A DNA stretch of 14,134 nt from Chloroflexota bacterium (GCA_019348395.1 JAHWJN010000017.1:1-14134), one strand, 5' to 3'. Counted from the stretch's first letter, positions 1 through 7,768 are shown. Notes: generated from the sequence alone by a model not told the origin. Translations and numbers: made by a program.

Positions 1-1290
1 GAGCGTCGCGCGACCACGCTGTCCGAGGAGCTCGCCCAGATCGGCCCCGAGCCTGTGGCGGCAGAGACGGAACCCAGTACCGACCTCCGGCGCCTGCAGA
101 CGGCGGCCGACGAGGCGCGCGCCACACGCGACCGACTGGCCGATCGCCGCGACGAGCTTCGCGATGCCTGGACGGCCGCACGGCGCGCGGCCGAGGCCGC
201 CGAGACGCGCACCGCCGACGCCAGACGCGAACGAGCGGTGCGCGAGGCGCGGGTCGCACAGCTGCGCGCCGATCTGCCGGCGCGACGTGGTGCCAGCGAG
301 CGCATGGCGGAAGAGCGCGCCGAGATGGAGGCAGCGGCCGCTGCGGCGCGAGACGCCGACGCACGGCTCGCGGACCGAGCCCGGGCGGCGGAGACGGCCC
401 GCACCGAGCGGCGGCGCGAGCTCCTCGAGCTGGAGCGCGGTCGTGGCGGGGTCGCCGCCAGGCTCGGCGAGCTGGAGCGGCGCGCACAGGCCACGGCAAT
501 CGAGGCATCTCGTCGGGACGAGGCGCTCTCGGCGCTCGCGCGGGAGCAGCAGCTCGCGCTCGAGGGAGTACCCGAGACCGGCGCAGAGGCGCCGATGGAG
601 GAGATCGAGGCCCTCGACGACGAGGCCCTCGACCTCGAGCTGCGGCGCGTCCGTCGGACGCTGAACCAGGTCGGCTCGGTCAATCCCTTCGCAGTCGAGG
701 AGCACCGCGAGCTGTCCGGCCGGCTCGACGAGATGACGACGCAGGAAACCGACCTCCGTGAGGCAACCGCCTCGACGCAGGAGCTCATCGCCCGGCTCGA
801 CGCGGAGATCACCGAGCAGTTCGACGCGGCGTTCCGCGCCATCGCCGAGAAGTTCGACGTGTTCTGCCGGCTGCTCTTCGCCGGTGGCTCAGGGTCGCTG
901 CAGATGGCCGACGAAGCCGACGGGGACGCGCCCGGGGGCATCGAGATCGTCGTCCGCCCGCCGGGAAAGCGGCTTCAGCGCCTGGCGATGCTCTCGGGCG
1001 GGGAGCGAGCGCTCACCGGCGTGGCGCTCCTGTTCGCGATGCTCACCGTCAACCCGGTCCCCTTCTGCATCCTCGACGAGGTGGACGCCGCGCTCGACGA
1101 GGCGAACATCGGCCGCTTCGCCGAGGCGCTGCGCACGCTCAGCGAGTCGATCGACTTCGTGGTCATCACCCACAACCGCGCCACGATCGAGGTTGCCGAT
1201 ACCATCTACGGCGTGACGATGACCGATGCCGCCGTCAGCCGGGTCCTGTCCCTCCGCCTCGCCGACGTGCCCCTCGAGGTCAGCGCCTAG
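1..1290 (+). CDS. smc: Chromosome segregation ATPase SMC, C-terminal part (5' end outside window)
   Basis: This is the C-terminal third or so (429 residues visible) of the SMC ATPase, which forms the condensin-like ring that organises and segregates the chromosome. The frame is open from base 1, so the GTG at 55 is an internal codon and the gene starts upstream. Visible residues 1 to about 210 are Ala/Arg/Glu-rich with heptad-like spacing, as expected for the returning coiled-coil arm. From about 221 comes the family stretch LNQVGSVNPFAVEE, then the ABC head: signature LSGGE at bases 991-1005, Walker B with D-loop PFCILDEVDAALDEAN from base 1060, and the switch-type VVITHN. The Walker A half of the ATPase lies in the missing N-terminus. 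The TAG stop at 1288-1290 directly abuts the ATG of ftsY, so the two are probably co-transcribed and translationally coupled. Identification is firm; the only defect is truncation by the window edge. Confidence 0.96.
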   Translation, partial: ERRATTLSEELAQIGPEPVAAETEPSTDLRRLQTAADEARATRDRLADRRDELRDAWTAARRAAEAAETRTADARRERAVREARVAQLRADLPARRGASERMAEERAEMEAAAAAARDADARLADRARAAETARTERRRELLELERGRGGVAARLGELERRAQATAIEASRRDEALSALAREQQLALEGVPETGAEAPMEEIEALDDEALDLELRRVRRTLNQVGSVNPFAVEEHRELSGRLDEMTTQETDLREATASTQELIARLDAEITEQFDAAFRAIAEKFDVFCRLLFAGGSGSLQMADEADGDAPGGIEIVVRPPGKRLQRLAMLSGGERALTGVALLFAMLTVNPVPFCILDEVDAALDEANIGRFAEALRTLSESIDFVVITHNRATIEVADTIYGVTMTDAAVSRVLSLRLADVPLEVSA

Positions 1291-2307
1291 ATGTTCTGGC
1301 GCCGCCGCGAGCCCGAGCCTCCGCCGCCCTCCGACGAGCCGGCCGACACCCCGTCCGACGAGCCGGTGGTCGTACCGCCCACCACCGTCGCCCGTCCGCG
1401 GCGGGAGGCCGCCGGCATGGGACTTCGTGCCCGGCCCTCGGGGCTCGGTTCCCGGCTCCGCTCGATCCTGGGTGCCGGCACACCGGCAACCGATGCGACC
1501 TGGGACGAGGTCGAGGAGACGCTCATCGCCGGGGATGTCGGAGCAGCCACCACCCTCGAGGTGGTCGATGCCGCCCGGCAGCGCATGGAGCGCGAGGGTG
1601 GCCGGACCGGTGAGGACGCGCGCCGCGCGCTGGCGACCGAGCTCCGCGACCGGCTCGCCGCTTCGGGCTCGGGCGTGTTCGAGCTCGGCCCGGCGCCATC
1701 CGTGATCCTCGTCGTGGGCGTCAACGGGACGGGCAAGACGACCACGATCGCCAAGCTGGCCCATCGGCTCAAGGGGCAGGGCCGCAGCCTGGCGCTGGCG
1801 GCGGGGGATACGTTCCGCGCCGCCGCCGTCGAACAGCTGCGGATCTGGGGTGAGGAGATCGGTGTGCCGGTCGTGGCCCAGCGCACCGGAGCCGACCCGG
1901 GCGCCGTCGCCTTCGATGCGGTCGCCGCCGCCGAGTCCCGCAACCTGGACGCGGTGCTGGTCGACACCGCCGGCCGGCTCCAGAACAAGCAGCAGCTCAT
2001 GGACGAGCTCGCGAAGATCCGGCGCGTGATCGAGCGTCGCCTCCCCGGCCAACCACGGCACGTGCTGCTCGTCCTCGACGCCACGACCGGGCAGAACGGC
2101 CTCGTCCAGGCCGAGGCGTTCAGCCGGGAGGTGGGTATCACCGGCATCGTCCTGACCAAGCTCGACGGCACGGCCAAGGGCGGCGTGGCCCTCGCCGTGG
2201 CGGATCGCCTCGGGGTGCCGATCCTCTTCGCCGGAGTGGGGGAGGAGCTCGACGCCCTCGCGCCGTTCGAGCCCGAAGCCTTCGTGGAGTGGCTCTTCGC
2301 GGAGTAG
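1291..2307 (+). CDS. ftsY: Signal recognition particle receptor FtsY
   Basis: FtsY is the membrane-associated SRP receptor GTPase. It docks the Ffh-ribosome complex at the translocon, and both GTPases hydrolyse GTP on release of the nascent chain. The 338-residue protein starts at the ATG immediately after the smc stop. Residues 1 to about 50 form a short, Pro/Glu-rich A region (starting MFWRRREPE), far shorter than in E. coli and without a membrane span, so membrane contact probably uses the amphipathic segment around GLGSRLRSIL. The NG domain shows G1 GVNGTGKTT at 143-151, DTFRAAAVEQL at 173-183, G3 DTAGRL at 225-230, G4 TKLD at 289-292 and the closing GVGEELDAL. A GAGG at 1276-1279 inside smc is a modest ribosome-binding site. 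Placement between smc and ffh matches the classical smc-ftsY-ffh order. Confidence 0.97.
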   Translation: MFWRRREPEPPPPSDEPADTPSDEPVVVPPTTVARPRREAAGMGLRARPSGLGSRLRSILGAGTPATDATWDEVEETLIAGDVGAATTLEVVDAARQRMEREGGRTGEDARRALATELRDRLAASGSGVFELGPAPSVILVVGVNGTGKTTTIAKLAHRLKGQGRSLALAAGDTFRAAAVEQLRIWGEEIGVPVVAQRTGADPGAVAFDAVAAAESRNLDAVLVDTAGRLQNKQQLMDELAKIRRVIERRLPGQPRHVLLVLDATTGQNGLVQAEAFSREVGITGIVLTKLDGTAKGGVALAVADRLGVPILFAGVGEELDALAPFEPEAFVEWLFAE

Positions 2308-2312
2308 CTTCG

Positions 2313-2341
2313 TTGCCGCTCGAGCGGACGGGCCGTAGAAT
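2313..2341 (+). promoter_or_regulatory. Putative sigma-70-type promoter for ffh
   Basis: TTGCCG (2313-2318) and TAGAAT (2336-2341) are separated by exactly 17 bp in the 89-bp gap between ftsY and ffh. Both hexamers are close to the sigma-70 consensus and AT-richer than their surroundings. Transcription would start near 2348, leaving a leader of about 49 nt before the ffh ATG. This suggests ffh and the genes after it can be expressed independently of smc-ftsY. The call is from sequence only. Confidence 0.6.
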
Positions 2342-2396
2342 GGGCGGCCGTGTGCCGGTGCCGCTGCGCCCCTGCCATCCCCGTACCGGGTGACCG

Positions 2397-3734
2397 ATGT
2401 TCGAATCCCTGTCTGACCGCCTTCAGACGATTGCCCAGCGCCTGCGCGGAACGGCGCGCATCACCGAGGCCGATCTCGACGCTGCCCTGCGCGAGATCCG
2501 GCTCGCGCTGCTCGAGGCGGACGTCAACTTCCGGGTCGTCAAGGACTTCGTCGCCCACGTGCGGGAGCGCGCAATCGGCTCCGAAGTCCTCACCGGGGTC
2601 AACCCCGGGCACCAGATCGTCAAGATCGTCCACGACGAGCTCGTCGAGATCCTCGGCGGCCAGCGCCATCACCTCGGGCTCGATGCCCGGCCGGCCGTGA
2701 TCATGATGGTCGGCCTCCAGGGGTCCGGGAAGACGACCACCACGGCGAAGCTCGCCGTCCGCCTGCGCCGGGAGGGAAGGCGCCCCATGCTGGTGGCCGC
2801 CGACGTCTACCGCCCCGCCGCGGTCGACCAGCTGGTTCAGCTCGGCGACCAGATCGGTGCCGAGGTCCATACGCGGCCGGTGGGAACGCCGGCGCTGGAG
2901 GTTGCGCGCTCAGGTCTCGACGCGGCACGCGCCCGCGGCCATGACGTGATGATCCTCGACACGGCCGGACGGCTCCACGTCGACGACGCGATGATGGACG
3001 AGCTGGTCCGAATCTCCGGCAGCGTCACGCCGTCGGAGACGCTCCTCGTCGTCGATGCCATGACCGGCCAGGAGGCAGTCCGCGTGGCGGAGGCGTTCCA
3101 CGCCCGCCTGCCGCTCACCGGGCTGGTGCTCACCAAGATGGACGGGGATGCGCGGGGCGGCGCCGCGCTGAGCATCCGCGCCGCGACCGGCCTGCCCGTC
3201 GCCTTCCTCGGCACCAGCGAGCGCACTGACGGGCTGGAGCCGTTCCACCCCGACCGCCTCGCGCAGCGGATCCTGGGAATGGGAGACATCCTGAGCCTCG
3301 TCGAACGGGTCCAGGAGAACGTCGACCAGGAGGAGGCCGAGGCGGCCGCGAAGCGGATGATGGAGAACCGCTTCACGCTCGAGGACTTCCGCAGCCAGCT
3401 CAACCAGATCAAGAAGATGGGACCGATCGGTCAGCTGCTGCAGATGGTTCCCGGCGCAGGCGACATGGCCGGCGCGGCTCAGGCGGCCGTCGACTCGGGA
3501 CAGATGAAGCGGATCGAGGCGATCATCGATTCGATGACACCCGAGGAGCGCCGCCGCCCCGACATCATCAAGGCCAGCCGGCGCCGGCGGATCGCGCTCG
3601 GCAGCGGCACCTCGACCGCCGAGGTGAACCGGCTGCTCAAGCAGTTCGTCGAGATGCAGAAGATGATGAAGATGTTCAGCAGCGGCAAGATGCCCAGGAT
3701 GGGTGGAGGACTCGGCGCCCTGCTCGGGCGCTGA
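2397..3734 (+). CDS. ffh: Signal recognition particle protein Ffh (SRP54)
   Basis: Ffh is the protein subunit of bacterial SRP. It binds signal sequences emerging from the ribosome and 4.5S/6S RNA, and delivers the complex to FtsY. The 445-residue length is typical. The N domain (about 1-90) is followed by the G domain: G1 GLQGSGKTTTTAKLA from 106, DVYRPAAVDQL from 136, G3 DTAGRL from 188 and G4 TKMDG at 246-250. The Met-rich M domain (about 310-435) contains the RNA-binding motif SRRRRIALGSG at 394-404 and the Met-rich tail around QKMMKMFSSGKM. The loop after G4 reads GTSERTDGLEPF where the common form is GxGExxDxLEPF, a small variation. The start ATG has only a weak upstream GGGTGA. The next gene starts 3 bp after the stop, so it is probably co-transcribed. 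Confidence 0.97.
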   Translation: MFESLSDRLQTIAQRLRGTARITEADLDAALREIRLALLEADVNFRVVKDFVAHVRERAIGSEVLTGVNPGHQIVKIVHDELVEILGGQRHHLGLDARPAVIMMVGLQGSGKTTTTAKLAVRLRREGRRPMLVAADVYRPAAVDQLVQLGDQIGAEVHTRPVGTPALEVARSGLDAARARGHDVMILDTAGRLHVDDAMMDELVRISGSVTPSETLLVVDAMTGQEAVRVAEAFHARLPLTGLVLTKMDGDARGGAALSIRAATGLPVAFLGTSERTDGLEPFHPDRLAQRILGMGDILSLVERVQENVDQEEAEAAAKRMMENRFTLEDFRSQLNQIKKMGPIGQLLQMVPGAGDMAGAAQAAVDSGQMKRIEAIIDSMTPEERRRPDIIKASRRRRIALGSGTSTAEVNRLLKQFVEMQKMMKMFSSGKMPRMGGGLGALLGR

Positions 3735-3737
3735 CGC

Positions 3738-5303
3738 ATGCACCGGCTGGTCATCGCACTCGTCTCCCTCATCGGTCTCACCGGCGTTGCCGTGGTGGCG
3801 GGATACCTCTTCCTCTTCTCGGCCGGGACCGATCGGGCCGCCCGACTGGCCCCCGCCGACACCGCCGTCTATGTGAACGTCTACCTCCAGCCCTCCGCCG
3901 GCCAGCAGATGAACCTTTCCGCGCTGATCGGCCGGTTCCCCGGGTTCGCGGACGACGCGACGCTCGACGACAAGGTGGATCAGATCGTCCAGAACATGCT
4001 CTCCGGCGCCGGCGTGGACTACCGTGCGGACGTCAAACCCTGGCTCGGTGATCAGGTGGCCATCGCGGCACGGCCCGAGAGCCCCGATCCCGCGGAGGCC
4101 GAGCCGGTGGTCATCGCCGAGGTCAAGGATCGGGCGGCGGCCGAGGATGCGATAGTCGAGCTCGCCGGCGAGGGCGCGACGTTCTCGGTGCAGGCCTACG
4201 AGGGGGTCGAGATCCAGGTGGCGACCGACACGGCCTACGCATTCGTCGACGAGATGCTCGTGATCGGCCCCGGTGCGGACGCGATCTCGCGCGTCATCGA
4301 CGTGAGCAGGGGAGCGGACTCCCTCGCGGCCCGCCCCGACTTCCAGAGCACCATGGACGCCATGCCCACCGACCACCTGGCCGCCGCGTTCTTCGACCTC
4401 GCCGCGCTCGCCGGCGCCATGGAGGCCGAGCAGCAGCTTGATGCCGTCTCGACCGCCGGCGCGGTCCTCGTCGCCGAGCAGGACGGACTGCACCTGAGCG
4501 GGAGCGCGCCGTTCGCGATGGACGCGGCCGAACCCTCGGGCCGGGCCGGCTTTGCGCTCGGCACGGAGCCCAGCAGCCTGGTCGGCTGGATGCCGGCCGA
4601 CACGATGGCCGAGATCGTCGTGTTCGGCCTGCGTCAGACGCTCGAGGACGCCGAGGCCGCGGCCGCCGATGCTCCCGAGATGGCCGAGGTCACGAGTGCG
4701 CTCGACACCGCACGCGCCGTCGTGGCGTTCGGCCTGGGGATCGATCTCGACGCCGATATCCTGCCGCTGCTCGACCGGGAGGTGGCCATCGGGTTCCGCG
4801 GCATGGACGGCGAGCTCCCGTCCGGCCTGCTGCTGCTGCGCCCGGAGAACGCGACCGCCGCCGAGGCGTCCCTGGCGACCATCGCCGAGCGGCTCTCCGC
4901 CATCGGAGCGCAGGCGACGACCGAACAGGTCGGCGATGTCGCACTGACGACGGTGGCCCTCCCGGACGTCGGGGAGGTGGCGTTCACCGTCACCGACGAG
5001 ATCGTGATCATCGGTCTCGGCAGCGACGATGTCCTCGCCTCGATCGAGGCGCACGACGCGGGGACGTCCCTCGGCCAGAGTGAGCCGTACCGTCACGCGT
5101 TCGAGGTGGCCGGAACCCGCGCCGGCAACGAGGCCTGGGTGAACGTGGCCGAGATCGTCGAGCTGTTCGGCGGCGCCGGGCTTGACGATGACACCCGCGA
5201 TATCCTTGGACAGATCGGGGCGTTCGCCATCACCGCGCCGTCCCGTGACGATCAGATCGAGTTTCACGCGGTGCTGACGGTCCTCGAGACCCGGCCCGAA
5301 TGA
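3738..5303 (+). CDS. DUF3352-like membrane-anchored protein of unknown function
   Basis: This 521-residue protein of unknown function resembles the DUF3352 family, judged from a Pro-Ala-Asp-Thr segment just after an N-terminal anchor (PADTAVYVNVYLQ, about 39-51) and a WLGDQVAIA segment near 102-110. Residues 4-27 form one hydrophobic helix after a short basic N-terminus (MHR), which predicts a signal anchor with the rest outside the cytoplasm. No lipobox cysteine is visible. The remainder is acidic and Ala/Val/Asp-rich, with alternating short strands and helices, and several similar passages (EVKDRAAAEDAIVELA, RPENATAAEASLATIAERL) hint at an internally repeated fold. No catalytic motif is recognised. 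The ATG is 3 bp after the ffh stop with no clear Shine-Dalgarno sequence, which points to translational coupling. Its place between ffh and rpsP is unusual; a role in export or envelope stability would be guesswork. Confidence 0.85.
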   Translation: MHRLVIALVSLIGLTGVAVVAGYLFLFSAGTDRAARLAPADTAVYVNVYLQPSAGQQMNLSALIGRFPGFADDATLDDKVDQIVQNMLSGAGVDYRADVKPWLGDQVAIAARPESPDPAEAEPVVIAEVKDRAAAEDAIVELAGEGATFSVQAYEGVEIQVATDTAYAFVDEMLVIGPGADAISRVIDVSRGADSLAARPDFQSTMDAMPTDHLAAAFFDLAALAGAMEAEQQLDAVSTAGAVLVAEQDGLHLSGSAPFAMDAAEPSGRAGFALGTEPSSLVGWMPADTMAEIVVFGLRQTLEDAEAAAADAPEMAEVTSALDTARAVVAFGLGIDLDADILPLLDREVAIGFRGMDGELPSGLLLLRPENATAAEASLATIAERLSAIGAQATTEQVGDVALTTVALPDVGEVAFTVTDEIVIIGLGSDDVLASIEAHDAGTSLGQSEPYRHAFEVAGTRAGNEAWVNVAEIVELFGGAGLDDDTRDILGQIGAFAITAPSRDDQIEFHAVLTVLETRPE

Positions 5304-5325
5304 GCAACCACAAGCACCCCACACT

Positions 5326-5335
5326 GAGGTAAGGA
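5326..5335 (+). promoter_or_regulatory. Ribosome binding site that fixes the TTG start of rpsP
   Basis: GAGGTAAGGA lies 4 nt (5336-5339) upstream of TTG at 5340, with the GAGG core 10 nt away. It is one of the strongest Shine-Dalgarno matches in the window. It supports the TTG as initiator, giving the N-terminus MSVRIRLTRVG expected for S16. Confidence 0.7.
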
Positions 5336-5339
5336 CCAC

Positions 5340-5810
5340 TTGTCAGTTCGCATCCGGCTGACGCGAGTCGGCGCCACCAAGCGCCCGGCCTATCGCGTCA
5401 TCGCCATCGACAAGCGGCGCTCGCGCGACGGACGCCCCCTCGAGATCCTCGGGTTCTACGACCCGCTGACCGAGCCGGCGACCGTGTCGCTCGACACCGA
5501 GAAGATCAACGCCTGGATCGGCAAGGGCGCTCAGCCCTCGGACACGGTCGTGAAGCTCATGGCGCAGGCGGAGCGTGCAGCGGCGGGCGACGATCCCGAG
5601 ACCCCGAAGCGCGCGACGCGCAGCACCGGGAAGCCGTCGAAGAAGGCGGCGGCGAAGGCCGCGGCACCCGCCTCCGAGGAGGCACCCGAGGCGACGGCAG
5701 TTGCGGAAGCTCCGGCCGAGGGAGCCCCGGCCGACGAGGCTTCCGCGCAGGAGGGTCCCGGCGAGGAGTCGCCGGCCGCCGCTGACGAGACCGAGAAGGC
5801 CGGGGCGTGA
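5340..5810 (+). CDS. rpsP: Small ribosomal subunit protein S16 (bS16) with long C-terminal tail
   Basis: S16 is a primary 16S rRNA-binding protein of the 30S subunit. The conserved domain occupies residues 1 to about 80: MSVRIRLTRVG, KRPAYRVIAID, GRPLEILGFYDP and INAWIGKGAQPSDTV are all family hallmarks. The initiator is TTG, chosen because it gives the canonical N-terminus and sits behind a strong ribosome-binding site. The protein has 156 residues where the family usually has about 80-95. Residues from about 85 form a low-complexity tail: first basic (KPSKKAAAKAA), then Ala/Pro/Glu-rich and acidic to the end. Such tails occur in some high-GC phyla, and this one is presumably disordered. The stop overlaps the khpA start by 4 bp (GTGA), indicating coupled translation. 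Confidence 0.97.
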   Translation: MSVRIRLTRVGATKRPAYRVIAIDKRRSRDGRPLEILGFYDPLTEPATVSLDTEKINAWIGKGAQPSDTVVKLMAQAERAAAGDDPETPKRATRSTGKPSKKAAAKAAAPASEEAPEATAVAEAPAEGAPADEASAQEGPGEESPAAADETEKAGA

Positions 5811-6046
5811 AGGAGTTCCTCGAGTACATCGCGCGCGCCCTGGTCGACAAGCCGGACGCCGTCTGGGTCGAGGAGGAAGAGGATGGGGACGCGATCGTCC
5901 TCACCCTCGGCGTCGATCCCGACGACATGGGTCGGGTCATCGGTCGCGACGGCCGCATCGCGAACGCGGTCCGCAGCCTCCTGCGCGTGATGGCCACCCG
6001 CGATGGCCGACACGTCGAGCTCGAGATCGTCGACGAATCCGAGTGA
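5807..6046 (+). CDS. khpA: KH-domain RNA-binding protein KhpA (UPF0109/YlqC)
   Basis: This 79-residue protein is a single KH domain, the KhpA/YlqC family commonly found between rpsP and rimM. Family members bind RNA, often as a dimer or with KhpB, and in Gram-positive bacteria influence cell-division and envelope genes. The diagnostic loop GRVIGRDGR at 42-50 contains the GxxG (GRDG) that contacts nucleic acid; the preceding VDPDDMG and following IANAVRSLLRVMA are also typical. The start is GTG at 5807, overlapping the rpsP TGA. GAGAAGG at 5793-5799 is a suitable ribosome-binding site. The 3' end overlaps the rimM start region. Confidence 0.94.
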   Translation: MKEFLEYIARALVDKPDAVWVEEEEDGDAIVLTLGVDPDDMGRVIGRDGRIANAVRSLLRVMATRDGRHVELEIVDESE

Positions 6047-6536
6047 TCGCCGGCTGGCGGTCGCGCGGATTCTCGGCGTCAAGGGGCTGCGCGGCGGCGT
6101 CCGGATCGAGCTCCTGACTGACTGGCCCGAAGCGCTGGTCGCCGGCGCATCGGTCCAGCTCGACGAGGGCGACGACATGCTCGTCATCGAGCGGGTAGAG
6201 TCCGGCGGGCGCGTGCCGGTGTTCTACTTCGAGGACCGCGCGACGCGCGAGTCGGTGGAGCCGCTCGTCGGAAGGTTCCTCGAGATGCCCGCGCGCCCGC
6301 TCGACGACAGCAGCTATTACTGGTCCGACCTGATCGGACTCCGAGTCGAGGAGCGCGACGGCACGCCGGTCGGCGAGCTGGTGGAGATCTTTCGCGCCGG
6401 GGGCAACGAGGTGTACCGCGTGGCCGGCCCCGACGGCGAGCGGCTGGTCCCGGCCCTGCGCACTGCCGTGCTCGAGATCGACCTGGAGGGCGGACGCATG
6501 GTCGTCGCGCCGGATGACGCCGAGACGGTGGGCTGA
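6003..6536 (+). CDS. rimM: Ribosome maturation factor RimM
   Basis: RimM assists late assembly of the 30S head by binding S19 and the 3' domain of 16S rRNA. The protein has 177 residues. The N-terminal RimM barrel covers about 17-98 ([25 protein letters not shown]) and the C-terminal PRC-barrel about 105-175 ([34 protein letters not shown]). The only ATG/GTG/TTG initiator in frame before the conserved domain is ATG 6003, which makes the gene overlap khpA by 44 bp and gives a 16-residue Ser/Thr-rich lead-in. The other in-frame candidate is a CTG at 6054, just after the khpA stop. The stop is 4 bp before the trmD ATG. Confidence 0.95.
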   Translation: MADTSSSRSSTNPSDRRLAVARILGVKGLRGGVRIELLTDWPEALVAGASVQLDEGDDMLVIERVESGGRVPVFYFEDRATRESVEPLVGRFLEMPARPLDDSSYYWSDLIGLRVEERDGTPVGELVEIFRAGGNEVYRVAGPDGERLVPALRTAVLEIDLEGGRMVVAPDDAETVG

Positions 6537-6540
6537 GCCG

Positions 6541-7263
6541 ATGCGCATCGACGTCGTCACGCTGTTCCCCGAGCTCGTGGCCGGACCACTCGGCACCTCG
6601 ATCATCGGCCGAGCGGCCCAGGCTGGCACCGTCGAGTACCGCGTTCACGACCTGCGCGAGCACGGTCTCGGGCGACATCGATCCGTCGATGACTATCCAT
6701 ACGGGGGTGGGGCCGGCATGGTGATGCGCCCCGAGCCGCTGTTCGACGCGCTCGAACCGCTCCGCGCCGCCGGCGCCCACGTCGTCCTGCTCGACCCCGC
6801 CGGCGAACGACTGACCGATGCGCTCGCCCGCGAGCTTGCGACCATCCCTCACCTCGCCCTGGTCTGCGGACGCTACGAGGGGATCGACGAGCGCATCCGG
6901 ACCCTCGTCGACCGCGAGGTGAGCATCGGCGATTACGTCCTGACCGGCGGCGAGCTGCCGGCGCTCGTGCTCCTGGACGCCGTGGTGCGCCTGGTGCCGG
7001 GCGTCATCGCGGAGGCGTCGCACAAAGGTGACTCCTTCGCCTCCGGGCTGCTCGAGCACCCCCAGTACACGCGGCCGGAGCGGTTCCGGGACCTTGAGGT
7101 TCCACCGGTCCTGCTGAGCGGGAACCACGGCGAGGTGGACCGATGGCGGCGCCGGGAGTCGTTGCGCCGGACCCTCGAGCGCCGGCCCGACCTGCTCGAC
7201 GAGGCGCCGCTCGACGACGCGGACCGGCGGGTGCTCGAGGAGCTGCGGAGCGGCGAAGCCTGA
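6541..7263 (+). CDS. trmD: tRNA (guanine-N1-)-methyltransferase TrmD
   Basis: TrmD methylates G37 at N1 in tRNAs that read CNN and some other codons, preventing +1 frameshifts, with S-adenosylmethionine as donor. The 240-residue protein starts at ATG 6541, giving the canonical [11 protein letters not shown]; an in-frame ATG at 6514 lies inside rimM and would add nine non-conserved residues. The SPOUT knot and cofactor site are intact: [15 protein letters not shown] near 53-66, [13 protein letters not shown] from 107, [15 protein letters not shown] from 128. The catalytic Asp is probably D164 (GDSF), with R150 in [10 protein letters not shown]. The C-terminal [14 protein letters not shown] and [16 protein letters not shown] are complete. 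It is the last gene of the rpsP-khpA-rimM-trmD run; a promoter for rplS follows. Confidence 0.97.
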   Translation: MRIDVVTLFPELVAGPLGTSIIGRAAQAGTVEYRVHDLREHGLGRHRSVDDYPYGGGAGMVMRPEPLFDALEPLRAAGAHVVLLDPAGERLTDALARELATIPHLALVCGRYEGIDERIRTLVDREVSIGDYVLTGGELPALVLLDAVVRLVPGVIAEASHKGDSFASGLLEHPQYTRPERFRDLEVPPVLLSGNHGEVDRWRRRESLRRTLERRPDLLDEAPLDDADRRVLEELRSGEA

Positions 7264-7276
7264 ACCCGGGCCGCGC

Positions 7277-7306
7277 TTGTCGGGCCGACCGGGCCGCTGC
7301 TATACT
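7277..7306 (+). promoter_or_regulatory. Putative promoter and leader start for rplS
   Basis: TTGTCG (7277-7282) and TATACT (7301-7306) are separated by 18 bp, a near-consensus sigma-70 arrangement. TATACT is a conspicuous AT-rich hexamer in a GC-rich 131-bp gap. Transcription would start near 7313 and give an rplS leader of roughly 80 nt. The same -10 hexamer occurs before rpsB. Confidence 0.7.
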
Positions 7307-7394
7307 CGACCGGTCGCGGCCGCGCAGCGGTCGCGTTCGTGTGTCACACATCAACGCCGCGGGCCCGCCTGCGAGAACGAGGTTTCCCCGAAGC

Positions 7395-7742
7395 ATGAAC
7401 GCCATCAAGGAGCTCGAGCGCGAGCAGCTCCGGACCGATGTCCCGGAGATTGCCCCGGGCGACACCGTCCGCGTCTCGGTCAAGGTGGTCGAGGGCAACC
7501 GGGAACGGATCCAGGTCTTCGAGGGCACCGTCATGCGGATGCGTGGCGGCGGCCTCAACCAGCGGATCACCGTCCGCCGCATCGCCAGCGGCGTCGGCGT
7601 GGAACGGACCTTCATGGTCCACGCACCGCGGATCGAGAAGATCCAGGTCGTTCGCCACGGCGTTGCGCGACGGGCGCAGCTGTACTTCCTGCGCGACCGG
7701 GTCGGCAAGGCAGCCACCCTTCGCGAGCGTCGCGTCAACTGA
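7395..7742 (+). CDS. rplS: Large ribosomal subunit protein L19 (bL19)
   Basis: L19 sits at the 30S-50S interface of the ribosome. The 115-residue length is normal. Diagnostic segments are [20 protein letters not shown] near the N-terminus, [13 protein letters not shown], the [20 protein letters not shown] core, and [20 protein letters not shown] at the C-terminus. ATG 7395 is chosen because it gives the usual N-terminus; the frame stays open further upstream but that part is the leader region. Ribosome-binding sequence is modest (GAGG at 7379-7382). The gene has its own promoter-like sequence and leads into rnhB and yraN. Confidence 0.97.
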   Translation: MNAIKELEREQLRTDVPEIAPGDTVRVSVKVVEGNRERIQVFEGTVMRMRGGGLNQRITVRRIASGVGVERTFMVHAPRIEKIQVVRHGVARRAQLYFLRDRVGKAATLRERRVN

Positions 7743-7748
7743 CGTCGC

Positions 7749-7766
7749 GGCCGGCACCATCCGGCC
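7749..7766 (+). terminator. Perfect 6-bp stem-loop after rplS, no U-tract
   Basis: GGCCGG (7749-7754) pairs perfectly with CCGGCC (7761-7766) around a CACCAT loop, 7 nt after the rplS stop. There is no following T run, so it is not a classical intrinsic terminator. It may be a weak terminator or a 3'-end stabiliser of the rplS message. In GC-rich DNA such a stem can also arise by chance. Confidence 0.3.
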
Positions 7767-7768
7767 GA

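Noticed and set aside
2350..2700. A GTG-started frame 8 bp after the ffh -10 box that could be a leaderless gene
   Set aside because: It runs through ffh in another frame and is Cys/Ser/Arg-rich without homology signs; ffh itself is certain.
1287..2870. A 527-residue minus-strand frame opposite ftsY and the start of ffh
   Set aside because: It is low-complexity and antisense to conserved genes; the shadow of GC-rich codon usage explains it.
2910..5339. An 809-residue open frame on the minus strand opposite ffh and the DUF3352 gene
   Set aside because: Composition is His/Arg/Gly-rich without any domain, and it mirrors two well-supported plus-strand genes. Long antisense frames are expected in GC-rich coding DNA.
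6514..6540. An earlier in-frame ATG for TrmD inside rimM
   Set aside because: It adds nine residues not seen in TrmD, and ATG 6541 gives the canonical N-terminus [11 protein letters not shown].
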